Assembly (NCBI GenBank): GCA_963763485.1
Contig: CAVXOW010000005.1
Location: 1,240,001-1,304,000, forward strand
Direction of reading: 5' to 3'
Length of the DNA stretch: 64,000 nt
Source: CAWCKS01 sp963763485
GTDB taxonomy: Bacteria; Pseudomonadota; Alphaproteobacteria; Rhizobiales; Xanthobacteraceae
Both the position numbers and the translations under genes were made by a program. Below are positions 48,153 to 56,543 of this stretch, piece after piece (within the stretch, counting starts at the first letter, position 1; each line of letters opens with the position of its first letter). The notes below the pieces were generated by a model. The model made no database searches. It saw only the letters and a program-made list of their open reading frames with translations, and was not told where the DNA came from.

Positions 48153-48926
48153 ATGGCGGACACTACGATCGAATGGACCGATGCGACCTGGAATCCGGTT
48201 GCCGGTTGCACGGTGCTGTCGACGGGTTGCACCAATTGCTATGCGATGCGGATGGCGGCGCGGCTCGATGCCATGGGCATGGACAAATATCGAGACCTGA
48301 CGCGCAAGAGCGGTCGGCGCGCAGTGTGGACGGGCAGGATTCGACTTGATGCTGCTGCCCTCGACATTCCCATCAAATGGAAAAAGCCGCGACGCATCTT
48401 CGTGAACTCGATGTCAGACTTGTTCCACGATGGAGTGCCAACGGGTTTTGTTCGGCGCGTGTGGGCAACGATGCGCGCGACGCCCCAGCACACTTATCAG
48501 ATACTGACAAAACGCCCCGATCGCATGCAAAAGTTAACCGCAGCACTTCCCGTTCTGGAAAATGTATGGTTGGGAACTAGCGTCGAGAATGCTGACTATC
48601 TCTATCGCCTGGATCATCTTCGCTCCGTCAAGGCCGCGGTGCGCTTCGTCTCATTCGAACCGCTACTCGGTTCTGTAGCTCGGGCCGACCTCTCTGGCGT
48701 TCATTGGGCAATCGTCGGCGGTGAAAGCGGTCCACGTGCACGCAAGATGAAACGGGAATGGGTTGAGGAGATCGAGACCGCTTGTCGAAAGCACGAGGTC
48801 GCCTTCTTCTTCAAGCAATGGGGCGGCGTTCGCAAGAAGAAAGGCGGCCGAGTGTGGCGCGACGAGCGTACCTTCGACGAAATGCCGCGCGTCGCCACGC
48901 TGCCTACCGACGCTTCGGCACTTTGA
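48153..48926 (+). CDS. Phage Gp37/Gp68-family (DUF5131) three-Cys-motif protein
   Basis: 257 residues. Opens with IEWTDATWNPVAGCTVLSTGCTNCYA: cysteines C19, C26 and C29 in CX6CX2C, the three-Cys motif presumed to bind an iron-sulfur cluster as in radical-SAM-like enzymes. Further family segments are FVNSMSDLFHDGVP, YQILTKRPDRM, VWLGTSVEN and HWAIVGGESGPRARKM, and FFFKQWGG near the end. Follows tcmP by 14 bp with AAGGA upstream of the ATG, clearly one operon. Reaction unknown. Confidence 0.9.
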   Translation: MADTTIEWTDATWNPVAGCTVLSTGCTNCYAMRMAARLDAMGMDKYRDLTRKSGRRAVWTGRIRLDAAALDIPIKWKKPRRIFVNSMSDLFHDGVPTGFVRRVWATMRATPQHTYQILTKRPDRMQKLTAALPVLENVWLGTSVENADYLYRLDHLRSVKAAVRFVSFEPLLGSVARADLSGVHWAIVGGESGPRARKMKREWVEEIETACRKHEVAFFFKQWGGVRKKKGGRVWRDERTFDEMPRVATLPTDASAL

Positions 48927-48962
48927 TCTAGAATTCTATTAGGGCGCAGGCGCCGTGCATAG

Positions 48963-49487
48963 ATGAACGATCAATTGGAGAAACTCATCCAGGCGGCAGA
49001 GGAGCGTTTTGGTCCGCGTACTAAAGGCTTCACGCTTGCGCCAGTGAAGGATCACCGGACCAACTATCCTGAAACCATCATCCACAACGGCGTAATCAGA
49101 GTTGAAATCACTGCCTCTACGAGGCAATTCCCACAGCAAAGAGTTCAACAGCTTGCTCACGAGGCGATTTATTGCCTCGTCGCAAGCGGGAGGCGCGACA
49201 CGATCTATCTTGAGGAAGGCTTAGCGCACCATTTTGTATACACTTACGGTGGCCTTCCCCACGAATATCGACACGAAAACGCAAAGATGCTGCATCCCAT
49301 TTTTAAGCCGCCGGTTGATGCGTTCAAGGCGCTGAAAGCCACTGACGGTCAGATACGTGCCCTTCGTGTGGATTTCCCGACAATGACAGTGACCCCAGAC
49401 GACGTGCTCAAATATTGCGATGTAAAACGAGAAATTGCTGAAGCGGTATGTGAACGAATGCCGTTGCTGCGGCCTGACAAGATGTGA
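48963..49487 (+). CDS. Hypothetical zincin-like protein with altered HExxH motif
   Basis: 174 residues, no family recognised with certainty. The segment LAHEAIYCLV (64-73) followed by IYLEEGLAHHF (81-91) has the layout of a gluzincin active site (HExxH ... EGxA), but the second histidine is Tyr (H66-E67-x2-Y70); E84/E85 and H89/H90 follow. It could be a degenerate or unusual metallopeptidase, or a non-catalytic relative. No signal peptide. Third gene of the accessory island, 37 bp after the three-Cys protein; its stop overlaps the next start option. Confidence 0.6.
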   Translation: MNDQLEKLIQAAEERFGPRTKGFTLAPVKDHRTNYPETIIHNGVIRVEITASTRQFPQQRVQQLAHEAIYCLVASGRRDTIYLEEGLAHHFVYTYGGLPHEYRHENAKMLHPIFKPPVDAFKALKATDGQIRALRVDFPTMTVTPDDVLKYCDVKREIAEAVCERMPLLRPDKM

Positions 49488-49786
49488 AAATCGTTTTCGT
49501 ATGCTGCTATAAAGACGGCAATGCTGAGGTAAGATCGGTGAAGCGCTTAGCAAACTCAATTTGGACGTGGGCGGCGATCGGTCTCGCTTCAACGTTCGCT
49601 ATCACCGGCCTCTTTCCTGAGTGGTTTCCAGAAGGAACTGCCATAATAATTCCTATGCTTCCACTTCTCCTTGTTTGCGCCTTCTTCATGCTCATGACGA
49701 TTGGCGGGCTGGTCTTTCCAATGATTGCCCTATTTACCCGAGGAAAAAAGCCGCCGAATATAAATGGTGGTTTTGGTGGTCGCTAA
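49484..49786 (+). CDS. Small two-helix membrane protein
   Basis: 100 residues from GTG 49484 (overlapping the previous stop) or 82 from GTG 49538, which has GAGGTAAG upstream. Two strong hydrophobic segments: WAAIGLASTFAITGLFP and IIIPMLPLLLVCAFFMLMTIGGLVFPMIALF, then a basic and Gly/Asn tail (RGKKPPNINGGFGGR). Composition is AT-richer than the window average. No family recognised. Possibly a membrane partner of the island genes (inference only). Confidence 0.55.
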   Translation: MKIVFVCCYKDGNAEVRSVKRLANSIWTWAAIGLASTFAITGLFPEWFPEGTAIIIPMLPLLLVCAFFMLMTIGGLVFPMIALFTRGKKPPNINGGFGGR

Positions 49787-49812
49787 AGTGAAATCTGCGC
49801 AGGACTGCAGTT

Positions 49813-50145
49813 TTGGTATTGCCACTAAGCGAAAGACAGAAATCATATGACGAAGCCAGCAACGAAAAAGCCGGCCGCGTCGGATCGTCGTTCGATGATT
49901 TCCTCAAGTCGGAGGGAATTTATGAAGGCGTGACCGCGCGGGCGATCAAGCGCGTGCTGGCGCGGCAGCTCGGCGAGTTGATGAAGCGCGAAGAGATTTC
50001 CAAGACCGAGCTTGCGAGCCGCATGAAGACCAGCCGGGCGCAGCTGGATCGCCTGCTTGATCCCGAAAACGAGTTGGTGACGCTCGGCACGCTGGCGCGC
50101 GCTGCGCAAGCGGTCGGGCGGCATTTGCGGATGGAGCTGGTATAA
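49813..50145 (+). CDS. Xre-type antitoxin-like regulator, probable N-terminal frameshift
   Basis: The body SFDDFLKSEGIYEGVTARAIKRVLARQLGELMKREEISKTELASRMKTSRAQLDRLLDPEN...RHLRMELV is a compact HTH protein of the kind paired with RelE/HigB-like toxins. In the annotated frame the start is a poor TTG (49813) with an unrelated leader. A second frame has ATG 49847 followed by MTKPATKKPAAS, the N-terminus normally seen in this group, which then should join GSSFDDFL; a one-base indel near 49880-49890 would do so. No toxin gene is adjacent. Confidence 0.7.
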   Translation: MVLPLSERQKSYDEASNEKAGRVGSSFDDFLKSEGIYEGVTARAIKRVLARQLGELMKREEISKTELASRMKTSRAQLDRLLDPENELVTLGTLARAAQAVGRHLRMELV

Positions 50146-50172
50146 GGGGGCCGACGCGTTGGAGGGACGACA

Positions 50173-51213
50173 ATGATAAAGCCTTGGATATTTGAATTCT
50201 TTGGAGCGCCTGTCGATCTTCATGAGCGGTTCGATGCCTCCCAGTCGCAGCGTTATTTCGACGCTTATATCGACTTATGGGTGAGCGCCGAGCCGGCAGG
50301 CTTCGAAGGCATCTTTTTCAGCGAGCACCATTTCGGCGCCGCCTATTCGCCGGCACCGAACCTGCTCATTGCCAACGTTGCTTCGCGGACCAGGACCCTG
50401 CGGCTGGGAACGCTTGGCATGGTGGCTCCCTATCACACACCCTGGCAGCTGATCGAAGAGATCGGCATGCTGGACCACTTGACCGGCGGCCGGCTCGAGA
50501 TCGGAACGGCAGCGGGTATTCCCAATGAAATGGCGAAGGTCGGCCTCGGGCATGACGAGGCGCGCGCCCGCAACGACGAACTCCTCGACATCCTCGATGC
50601 CGCGCTGAAGAGCCCGGTCATCTCGCACCATGGCAAGTTCTGGCACTTCGACAACCTTCGCCTGACCCCGCGTCCCGTACAGCAACCCGCGCCACCCCTC
50701 TGGGTCACGGTGGTCAGCGCCTCATCCGCCCGCAAAGCGGCGCGACGCGGGGCCAAGCTTTGCACCGGCTTCCACCCGCTGGACAAGATCATCGAGATCT
50801 TCGATGCCTTTCGCGATGAGGCTGACAAGGCCGGGCGGAAGGTCGGGCCGGACGACCTCTGCATTCGCCGTCAGGTCACGATGCTGGACGACGATCGCGA
50901 GGTCGCGACAGTGGTCGAAGCCCAACGTCGCAACACGCGAAAATTTCTGGAAGCCGATCCGCGACTCGATACGCCCGACCGGCCAGCGATCCTCGACACC
51001 CCGACGGCGCATGCCTTCTCAGTGGGTGATGACGAGTTCATCGCCGGCACGCCCGACACGGTTGCGGCACAAATCATCGCGCAGTGTCGGGCGGCAGGCG
51101 CAGGCCATTTTGCCGCCACCTTCAACCGGTCGCGACCGCCTGACATCCTGAAGCAATGGTATGCCGACTATGGCCGTGACGTCATTCCCAAGCTGCGGCA
51201 CGCAGCCGTGTGA
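50173..51213 (+). CDS. Luciferase-like (LLM-class) flavin-dependent oxidoreductase
   Basis: 346 residues, bacterial-luciferase TIM-barrel family (FMN or F420 dependent). FEGIFFSEHHFGAAYSPAPNLLIANVASRT and LRLGTLGMVAPYHTPWQLIEEIGMLDHLTGGRLEIGTAAG are classic, as is the C-terminal ISGTPDTVAAQI-like IAGTPDTVAAQII. Substrate unknown; two-component monooxygenases of this type need a separate flavin reductase not seen nearby. ATG 50173 has GGAGGGACGAC upstream. Confidence 0.9.
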   Translation: MIKPWIFEFFGAPVDLHERFDASQSQRYFDAYIDLWVSAEPAGFEGIFFSEHHFGAAYSPAPNLLIANVASRTRTLRLGTLGMVAPYHTPWQLIEEIGMLDHLTGGRLEIGTAAGIPNEMAKVGLGHDEARARNDELLDILDAALKSPVISHHGKFWHFDNLRLTPRPVQQPAPPLWVTVVSASSARKAARRGAKLCTGFHPLDKIIEIFDAFRDEADKAGRKVGPDDLCIRRQVTMLDDDREVATVVEAQRRNTRKFLEADPRLDTPDRPAILDTPTAHAFSVGDDEFIAGTPDTVAAQIIAQCRAAGAGHFAATFNRSRPPDILKQWYADYGRDVIPKLRHAAV

Positions 51214-51228
51214 CGCCACTGTATGACC

Positions 51229-51368
51229 GTGACACTGCACTTAACTCTGACGTGGTCAGCAGCAAATTTAGTGCACGATCATCATAATTGTGGGCCGACG
51301 CTCCGTCACCGCGTCGGCGTCAATCCCGCCACAGTGCGATCGAGCCAGGCAATCAAGTCGGCGACGAG
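51229..51368. repeat. Decayed copy A of the 52294-52426 segment (lysophospholipase 3' end)
   Basis: ACTGCACTTAACTCTGACG... and CAGTGCGATCGAGCCAGGCA...ATCAAGTCGGCGACGA closely match 52294-52426 (for example CAGTGCGATCGAGCCAGGC is shared). The latter covers the last ~20 codons of the lysophospholipase-like gene and its downstream flank, so copy A is a remnant of a second such gene end. The copies are in direct orientation about 0.93 kb apart and bracket small genes. Confidence 0.7.
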
Positions 51369-51462
51369 AAGAAGCTGCGGAACTTAGTTTCATACCGCGA
51401 CGTTTCCTATCAGAGCGCCGCACTTCATGATGAAGCTACGCACGTCTCGCTCGGAGTTTAAA

Positions 51463-51537
51463 ATGAACATTTTTTACATCATCGGCGTGGTTGTCGTGGT
51501 AATTTTCGTTGCGGGCTATCTCGGATTGCACGTCTGA
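51463..51537 (+). CDS. 24-residue single-pass membrane peptide
   Basis: ATG 51463 to TGA 51537 encodes MNIFYIIGVVVVVIFVAGYL followed by GLHV: a single hydrophobic helix covering nearly the whole peptide. GGAG lies 8 nt before the ATG. Peptides of this style occur repeatedly in Bradyrhizobium-like genomes, which supports it being real. Function unknown; small membrane proteins often regulate transporters or sensor kinases. Confidence 0.55.
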   Translation: MNIFYIIGVVVVVIFVAGYLGLHV

Positions 51538-52019
51538 GCCAGCGGGCGATTAAATGGTTCTGTTACTGGGCTGCCGGCACCCACCGGACGCGCGAATGCG
51601 CAGCCGTGACCACGCGGCTGGCGCGTTGCTTTCGACATTCACTAGCCAATCTCATTCAAGATTATGCGGAACCGAATCAAAAGAGCGCGTCGCCCTTCAC
51701 CTCGTCGCTGAGTCCGTTGCGGCCGAGATCGTTTTCGCGCGCGGCGCCGGCGGCAAAGTGGTCTCCCTGACCTGCAAGCAGCGGGGACAAATGCTGCGGG
51801 GCGAGCGATATTGAAGTCCTGTCACCGGCGAGAACGGCGGCTTTACAGTGGCGCCGCACTTATAATTCGTGATCGCAAGTTCGTGCACTGTCACCGTAAC
51901 CAGAACCTTTCTCTGAGCAAACCGTCATCGAACGCATGCTCGGTCTTGCCAGTTCTTCGGCAATCGGAACCAGTGCCCGGCAAAGATCTTATCTTGCTGG
52001 ACACATCAAGGATTTGGTC
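51538..52019. other. 482-bp stretch without a supported gene
   Basis: Contains an 86-codon open frame (51554-51814) whose predicted sequence has no recognisable pattern and no good ribosome site, plus AT/GC-mixed sequence leading into the small glycine-zipper gene. Probably decayed DNA between copy A and copy B of the lysophospholipase end. Confidence 0.45.
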
Positions 52020-52256
52020 ATGAAACGCCTTATCATTTCTATTGCGCTTCTTGGGATCATCGGTCTTCCGGCGGCAGCCGAGGCCAAGGGGTGCATCAAA
52101 GGAGCCATTGTTGGCGGAGTCGCGGGTCACGTCGCGGGACACGGCAAGCTTGGCGCCGTCGCCGGATGTATCATCGGCCATCACGAAGCAAACAAAACGG
52201 ACGCGAACAAGGTCGACCAGACAAATCAGCCAACGCCTTCCGATCGCAAGAATTGA
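52020..52256 (+). CDS. Small exported glycine-zipper protein
   Basis: 78 residues. Signal peptide MKRLIISIALLGIIGLPAAAEA, then a glycine-zipper segment GAIVGGVAGHVAGHGKLGAVAGCIIGHHEA, and a polar tail (KTDANKVDQTNQPTPSDRKN). Resembles the glycine-zipper 2TM-like envelope proteins. The start at 52020 gives the intact signal sequence; AAGGA lies upstream. Envelope location inferred; function unknown. Confidence 0.7.
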   Translation: MKRLIISIALLGIIGLPAAAEAKGCIKGAIVGGVAGHVAGHGKLGAVAGCIIGHHEANKTDANKVDQTNQPTPSDRKN

Positions 52257-52293
52257 GTGATTGTTCGCAGCGCTTTGAACGAGACGTAATGCG

Positions 52294-52426
52294 GTGACTG
52301 TGCACTTAACTCAGACGTGCGAGGTCAGAATTTAAGGCACTGTCATCGTAATTGCCGTCGCGTCACCGCGGCGGCGTCAGGCTTGATACAGTGCGATCGA
52401 GCCAGGCGATCAGGTCGGCGACGACT
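52294..52426. repeat. Copy B of the duplicated lysophospholipase 3' segment
   Basis: Direct-repeat partner of 51229-51368. It includes the final codons (52363-52426) of the leftward lysophospholipase-like gene and 69 bp beyond its stop. The presence of both flank and coding end in each copy indicates duplication of a longer stretch, of which copy A has lost most of the gene. Confidence 0.7.
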
Positions 52427-53232
52427 TCATCGCGATTGATTTCATTCAGCATCTCATGCCGGCCGCCCGGATAGACCTTGAGGTCGACCTTCAGGCCGCC
52501 CTGCACGTAGGCATCGACCAGGGGTGTGAGGCGCGTGAGACGATGATGGATGGGATCGGCATCGCCGACGAAGATGTAGACGGGCAGATTGCGTCCCACC
52601 CTATTTGGCGCTTGCAGCCTCTTGCTGCTCTCGCGCAATTGCCCGAGCGACGCCTGTGACGCGGGATCGAATTGAATTCCGCAAAAGGGGTCGGCGACAT
52701 ACTTGTCGACCTCGGAGTTGTCGCGCGACAGCCAGTCATAGTCGGTGCGCGGATTCGGAAAGCCGTCGTTGAAGCTGCCGGCCAGGCGCGGTCCGGGGCC
52801 CGATGTGCCTGACAGAATGAGCGCGTCGATGAGACGGCTGTGGTCGTAAAGATACGCCTGGGCGAACATGGCGCCCATCGAATGGCCGAGCAGGATCAGC
52901 GGGAGGCCGGGGTTCTCCGAGCGTGCCAGCCGGCTCAGGACCGCCATGTCGTTGATGGCAGCCTCGACGCCACCGGGGCCAAACTGTCCGAGGTGGGACA
53001 TCCCCGACGTCATGCCGTGACCACGATGATCGGCAGCGTAGATCAGATAGCCTGCTTGCAAGAGCGGCTGCAGCGGCTCGAGGTAACGCATCGAATGCTC
53101 GCCGGCGCCGTGCGCCAGTTGAATGATCGCCTTCGGGTTTGCCGAACCGCGCCAGACAAATCCGGCGAGCGCCGTGCCGTCTTCACCCAGGTACCGAAAC
53201 GTTCGATTTGCGGCCAAAGCGATCTCCTTCAT
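52363..53232 (-). CDS. Alpha/beta hydrolase, monoacylglycerol lipase/lysophospholipase type
   Basis: 289-residue serine hydrolase of the Hydrolase_4 group. Oxyanion segment QLAHGAGEHSMRY, AADHRGHGMTSG, nucleophile elbow LLGHSMGAMFAQ, acid in IFVGDADPIHHR and catalytic histidine in YPGGRHEMLNEINRDEV. No signal peptide, so cytoplasmic; acts on monoglycerides or lysophospholipids. Its 3' end is partly duplicated at 51229-51368. Confidence 0.9.
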   Translation of the reverse strand: MKEIALAANRTFRYLGEDGTALAGFVWRGSANPKAIIQLAHGAGEHSMRYLEPLQPLLQAGYLIYAADHRGHGMTSGMSHLGQFGPGGVEAAINDMAVLSRLARSENPGLPLILLGHSMGAMFAQAYLYDHSRLIDALILSGTSGPGPRLAGSFNDGFPNPRTDYDWLSRDNSEVDKYVADPFCGIQFDPASQASLGQLRESSKRLQAPNRVGRNLPVYIFVGDADPIHHRLTRLTPLVDAYVQGGLKVDLKVYPGGRHEMLNEINRDEVVADLIAWLDRTVSSLTPPR

Positions 53233-53414
53233 TCAATAGGCGGCGCCCCGCAACCATACCGCGTATGCGTCGAACCTGCCATGTCGCACCGGCCGGAGTC
53301 GGCGGGCGATTTCCGGCACTGATGCAGCGAGCAAACGACCCCCGTTATCGTCGATGAACCCGCAGGGCCGCTGCGGCGACTCACGAGGCACCCGCCCTGT
53401 CGGGGGAAGAGGCA

Positions 53415-54137
53415 ATGGTGAACGTCAACAACACGCAGCCGGATTGGACACCCCGGATCATCGCCACGTTTGCGATGGTCGTTGTCCTTGCGGGAGGGCT
53501 ATCGTTTTTCAATGGAGCAAACCGCGTCACGGAGCCTGCCGGCACTGTTGCATCCAGCTGCGGTGGATTCACGGCTGATGCACTCAAGCTATTCAACAAC
53601 GGCGACACCGCGGTGCTGAGCGGCACGTTCGCGCCCGGCGACCACGTGCATCTCGCGATCGATTTCAGGGGTGTCGGTTATTCGTGGAAATTGACGGGCG
53701 CGTTGGGAGCGGCCGAAGCGGATGTGACCGGCTCCGGCTCGTTCACCGCGGTCACCGAGTCCACGTCCACCAAGACTACGTCCGGGTCCACCACGCCCAG
53801 GACCGTGGTCGATACCACGGTCAAGTGGTCCGCATCCCTGTCCGGCGCGGGGATATCCACCAAGCTCACATCCACCAGGCCCACATCCACCACGACCGCC
53901 ATGTCCCATGGCGACATCAACGGATTCGCCAGGCTGGACGTTGACGTCGACGTCGACGTCGCCACGGCTGGCCACGGCGCGATCACCATCAACGAGGCCG
54001 GCAGCGTGCCGTTGTTGTTGATGCCGCCGAGGGTCGTGATCGCGAGCTGCACCGCCTCGAACAAGGCGCAGCCATTGCCGCGCGGCGAAGTGAGCAGCAA
54101 CGGACCTGCCCGGAGTGTGTCCGCCCCGCTTGGCTGA
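53415..54137 (+). CDS. Hypothetical membrane-anchored protein with Thr-rich repeats
   Basis: 240 residues, not recognised. One N-terminal hydrophobic segment (IIATFAMVVVLAGGLSFF) suggests an anchor or signal. A central Ser/Thr-rich part (SKTTSGSTTPRTVVDTTVKW, STKLTSTRPTSTTTAM) and a VDVDVDVDVA run come from short DNA repeats (CCACCAAGCTCACATCCACCA-like and GACGTC units). The middle (HVHLAIDFRGVGYSWKLTGALG) may be a beta domain. Repeats could reflect slippage. ATG 53415; no strong neighbour link. Confidence 0.5.
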   Translation: MVNVNNTQPDWTPRIIATFAMVVVLAGGLSFFNGANRVTEPAGTVASSCGGFTADALKLFNNGDTAVLSGTFAPGDHVHLAIDFRGVGYSWKLTGALGAAEADVTGSGSFTAVTESTSTKTTSGSTTPRTVVDTTVKWSASLSGAGISTKLTSTRPTSTTTAMSHGDINGFARLDVDVDVDVATAGHGAITINEAGSVPLLLMPPRVVIASCTASNKAQPLPRGEVSSNGPARSVSAPLG

Positions 54138-54165
54138 ACTCAGCCGTCCGAGACAAGTAACGCGG

Positions 54166-56221
54166 TTAGGCGGCGGTCGCCGCGGAAGATTTTTCCGTCT
54201 TCGATGTCACGTGGTCTTTGCTCTCAAATCCCGTCGCCTCGATACACAGCTTGACGGCTTCAGCGAGATTATGGGCAACCAAGTCGGCTTTCACGCTGTC
54301 GCGCAGCTGCTCCAGCGCAACGGTGTCGATGTCTTTTATCCAGCAGCACAGGATAACCGTCGCCTTGGGTAATTTGCGACGAAGGCGTCGCACCGCATAG
54401 CGCATGTGAGCCGGCGTGCCGGCGTCCATATAGACCAGACAGACGATCGCCACGCCCGTGGTCTCAAGGCGGACGATGTTGGCGGTCGAAAGCGCTTCGG
54501 GTCCCTCGACGCGGGCCGCCAGACCGTGCGCCGTCGATAGCTGGCCGAGCATGATCGCCGCTGCTTCATCGATGAAATTGCGCCCCGCCGCGCAGAGGAC
54601 GGGATGCTCGCCCTGCCAATTCAGCGGCAGGTCCGCCTTGCCGAGAACCGGCAAGATTTCATCTGGAGCAGCTATTGCGACACTCTCGACAGCGGACGCC
54701 GCTTCGGCGTCGGTGGTCGCGTGGAGCTTCGGCGGTGGCCGATCGTCGTGATCGGAAAGGTCGTCGGCAAATTCCCGGACCGCATCTCGTATCTTCGCCA
54801 GCCGCTCCTGGTTGAGCGCGCCGCGTTCGGCGTCGGCTTGCGCCAGCTGCAAGCCCTTCAGCGCGACCTCGTCATAGTACGACGACAGCGACCGTTCCTT
54901 CAGAAACTCTTCGGCCTTTTCGGCAGCTTCGGTGGGATCGTTGGCGAGCATTCGCTGGTAAAAGATTTCGGGCGGCGAAAGAGCTGGCCGGTCGCCGAAC
55001 ATGATGTCGAGGAATTCCAGGCGGTCGACGTGACGTCCCAGCACGACAAGGCACACGGTCAGCGGCGTGGCGAGGACAAGGCCAATGGGACCCCACAGCG
55101 CGGTCCAGAACGTCGCGGATACGATCACGGCTACGGGAGAGAGGCCGGTGCTGTGGCCGTAAACCAGGGGCTCGATGACCTGTCCCACCAGCGGCTCGAC
55201 AACGAGAAACAGTGCAAGCGTCCAGAGCAGCATCGACCAGCCGGGATCGACGGCAACGGCCAATGTGAGCGGGAACGCGGCGGCGATGATTGCGCCGATG
55301 TAAGGCACGAAGCGCAGCACTGCGGCCAGGATGCCCCACAGCACCGCGCTTGGAATGCCGATGATCCACAGTCCTGTGCCGATGACGACGCCGAAAATGC
55401 CGTTGAGAAGGAGCTGGATCAAAAACAATCGGCTGAGGCGCGCCGCGGCATCATCAAGCGCCGCAGTCGTGCGCTGCAGGTCACGCGAACCCGCCAGCCG
55501 GATGAGTCGGTTTCGAAGATCCTCACGCTGCAGCAGAATGAAGATGACGAAGATGATGATGATGCCGGTCGTGGCAAGTGGATGGAGCAGCGGCGAGATC
55601 AACGCGCTCAAGCTCTCCAGCGCACCCGGATCGGGCTGGCGAACTTCAACCGGAACAGGTGAAACTGGCCCAGGCGCTTTAGGGCCAAGAATCGAACCGG
55701 AGGCCGGCGCGGGCTGGGCATCCTTCGGCTTGTCGAGCTCCTTGCTCAGGTCCTTCAGCATGCCGGACGCGCGTTCCAGGGTCCCCCGGCCGGCCGTTGT
55801 GTCGCGAAACGACTGAATTTTGTCGCTGATGGTCGATTGATATCGCGGCAAGTCGCCGGCCAGTTGCGTCAGCTGGGTGGCAAGCAGACTGCCCATCGCG
55901 AAAATGAGCGCGAAGGCAAGCAAGACCACGCTCACGACGGCCATCCCTCTCGGTACCCGGATGCGCTGCAGCCACCCGACCAGCGGTGCGAGCACAAAGC
56001 TCAGCAGGATCGCCATCGCGACCGGAATGAAGATGTCGCGACCGAAATAAAGCGTCGCAATGATGATGACCGCAAGAATCGCAGTCGCTACCGCGCCGAG
56101 CAGGGCAACAAGTTCTTCGGACGTGCGCGCTTTAAATGGCTGGCGGATCGGAGGCCTCTGCCGCCTTCGGTTGTTGTTGAAGGCGTGTGGGAGTCAGTCC
56201 AGACACAACGACAACCCCCAT
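54166..56221 (-). CDS. AI-2E transporter (PerM)-family protein with C-terminal domain, N-terminal frameshift
   Basis: The uninterrupted frame (54166-56016, 616 residues) has the AI-2E/PerM core: ILLSFVLAPLVGWLQRIRVPRG, LFLIQLLLNGIFGVVIGTGLW, FVPYIGAIIAAAFPL and LALFLVVEPLVGQVIEPLVYGHSTGLSPVAVI, then about 280 residues of extra cytoplasmic sequence including VCLVYMDAGTPAHMRYAVRRLRRK, reminiscent of a Rossmann or B12-binding-like fold. Homology-like sequence continues upstream of the ATG (ELVALLGAVATAILAVIIIATLYFGRDIFIPV) without a start in that frame; a plausible ATG at 56221 in another frame would join through a one-base indel near 56131-56140. Role in this organism unknown. Confidence 0.78.
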
Positions 56222-56318
56222 GTTGCCAAGCAGTTCCCTCGCTAGGCGGCCTGGATCACCATGATTGCAAGACTGGCAGGACCCGCCCGGAACGCGCGCT
56301 GACGTCCGTGGTCGTCCC

Positions 56319-56543
56319 TCAGTTCTGTCTCGACCATTTCCAGAGGTTTCTCACGTGCAGCACGAGCAACATGGCGTTCACGGGGAGCAGTCCCCACAGT
56401 GAACCTTCGTACATGATGAGCCACCATGGCACCTGCGCAGCGATGCCAAGCAATGGGCCCGCCATCGTCTTGTTGCCGTAGAAGTACGTGCCGGCGATTG
56501 TCAGTGCTGAGGCTGAAAGTTGCGTTGCGAGATGTGTGTCCAC
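56319..56543 (-). CDS. Small membrane protein, weakly PnuC-like
   Basis: 74 residues from GTG 56543. Three hydrophobic segments; LGIAAQVPWWLIMYEGSLWGLLPVNAMLLVLHVRNLWKW recalls the C-terminal half of PnuC vitamin-precursor transporters, but the protein is less than half that length. Similar short proteins occur in Bradyrhizobium. Function unknown. Confidence 0.5.
   Translation of the reverse strand: MDTHLATQLSASALTIAGTYFYGNKTMAGPLLGIAAQVPWWLIMYEGSLWGLLPVNAMLLVLHVRNLWKWSRQN

Noticed and set aside
49813..50145. Complete toxin-antitoxin module
   Set aside because: Only an antitoxin-like protein is visible; neither neighbour resembles a known toxin.
51554..51814. 86-codon open frame
   Set aside because: No ribosome site, no pattern resembling a protein family, and it lies in a segment that looks like decayed duplicate DNA.
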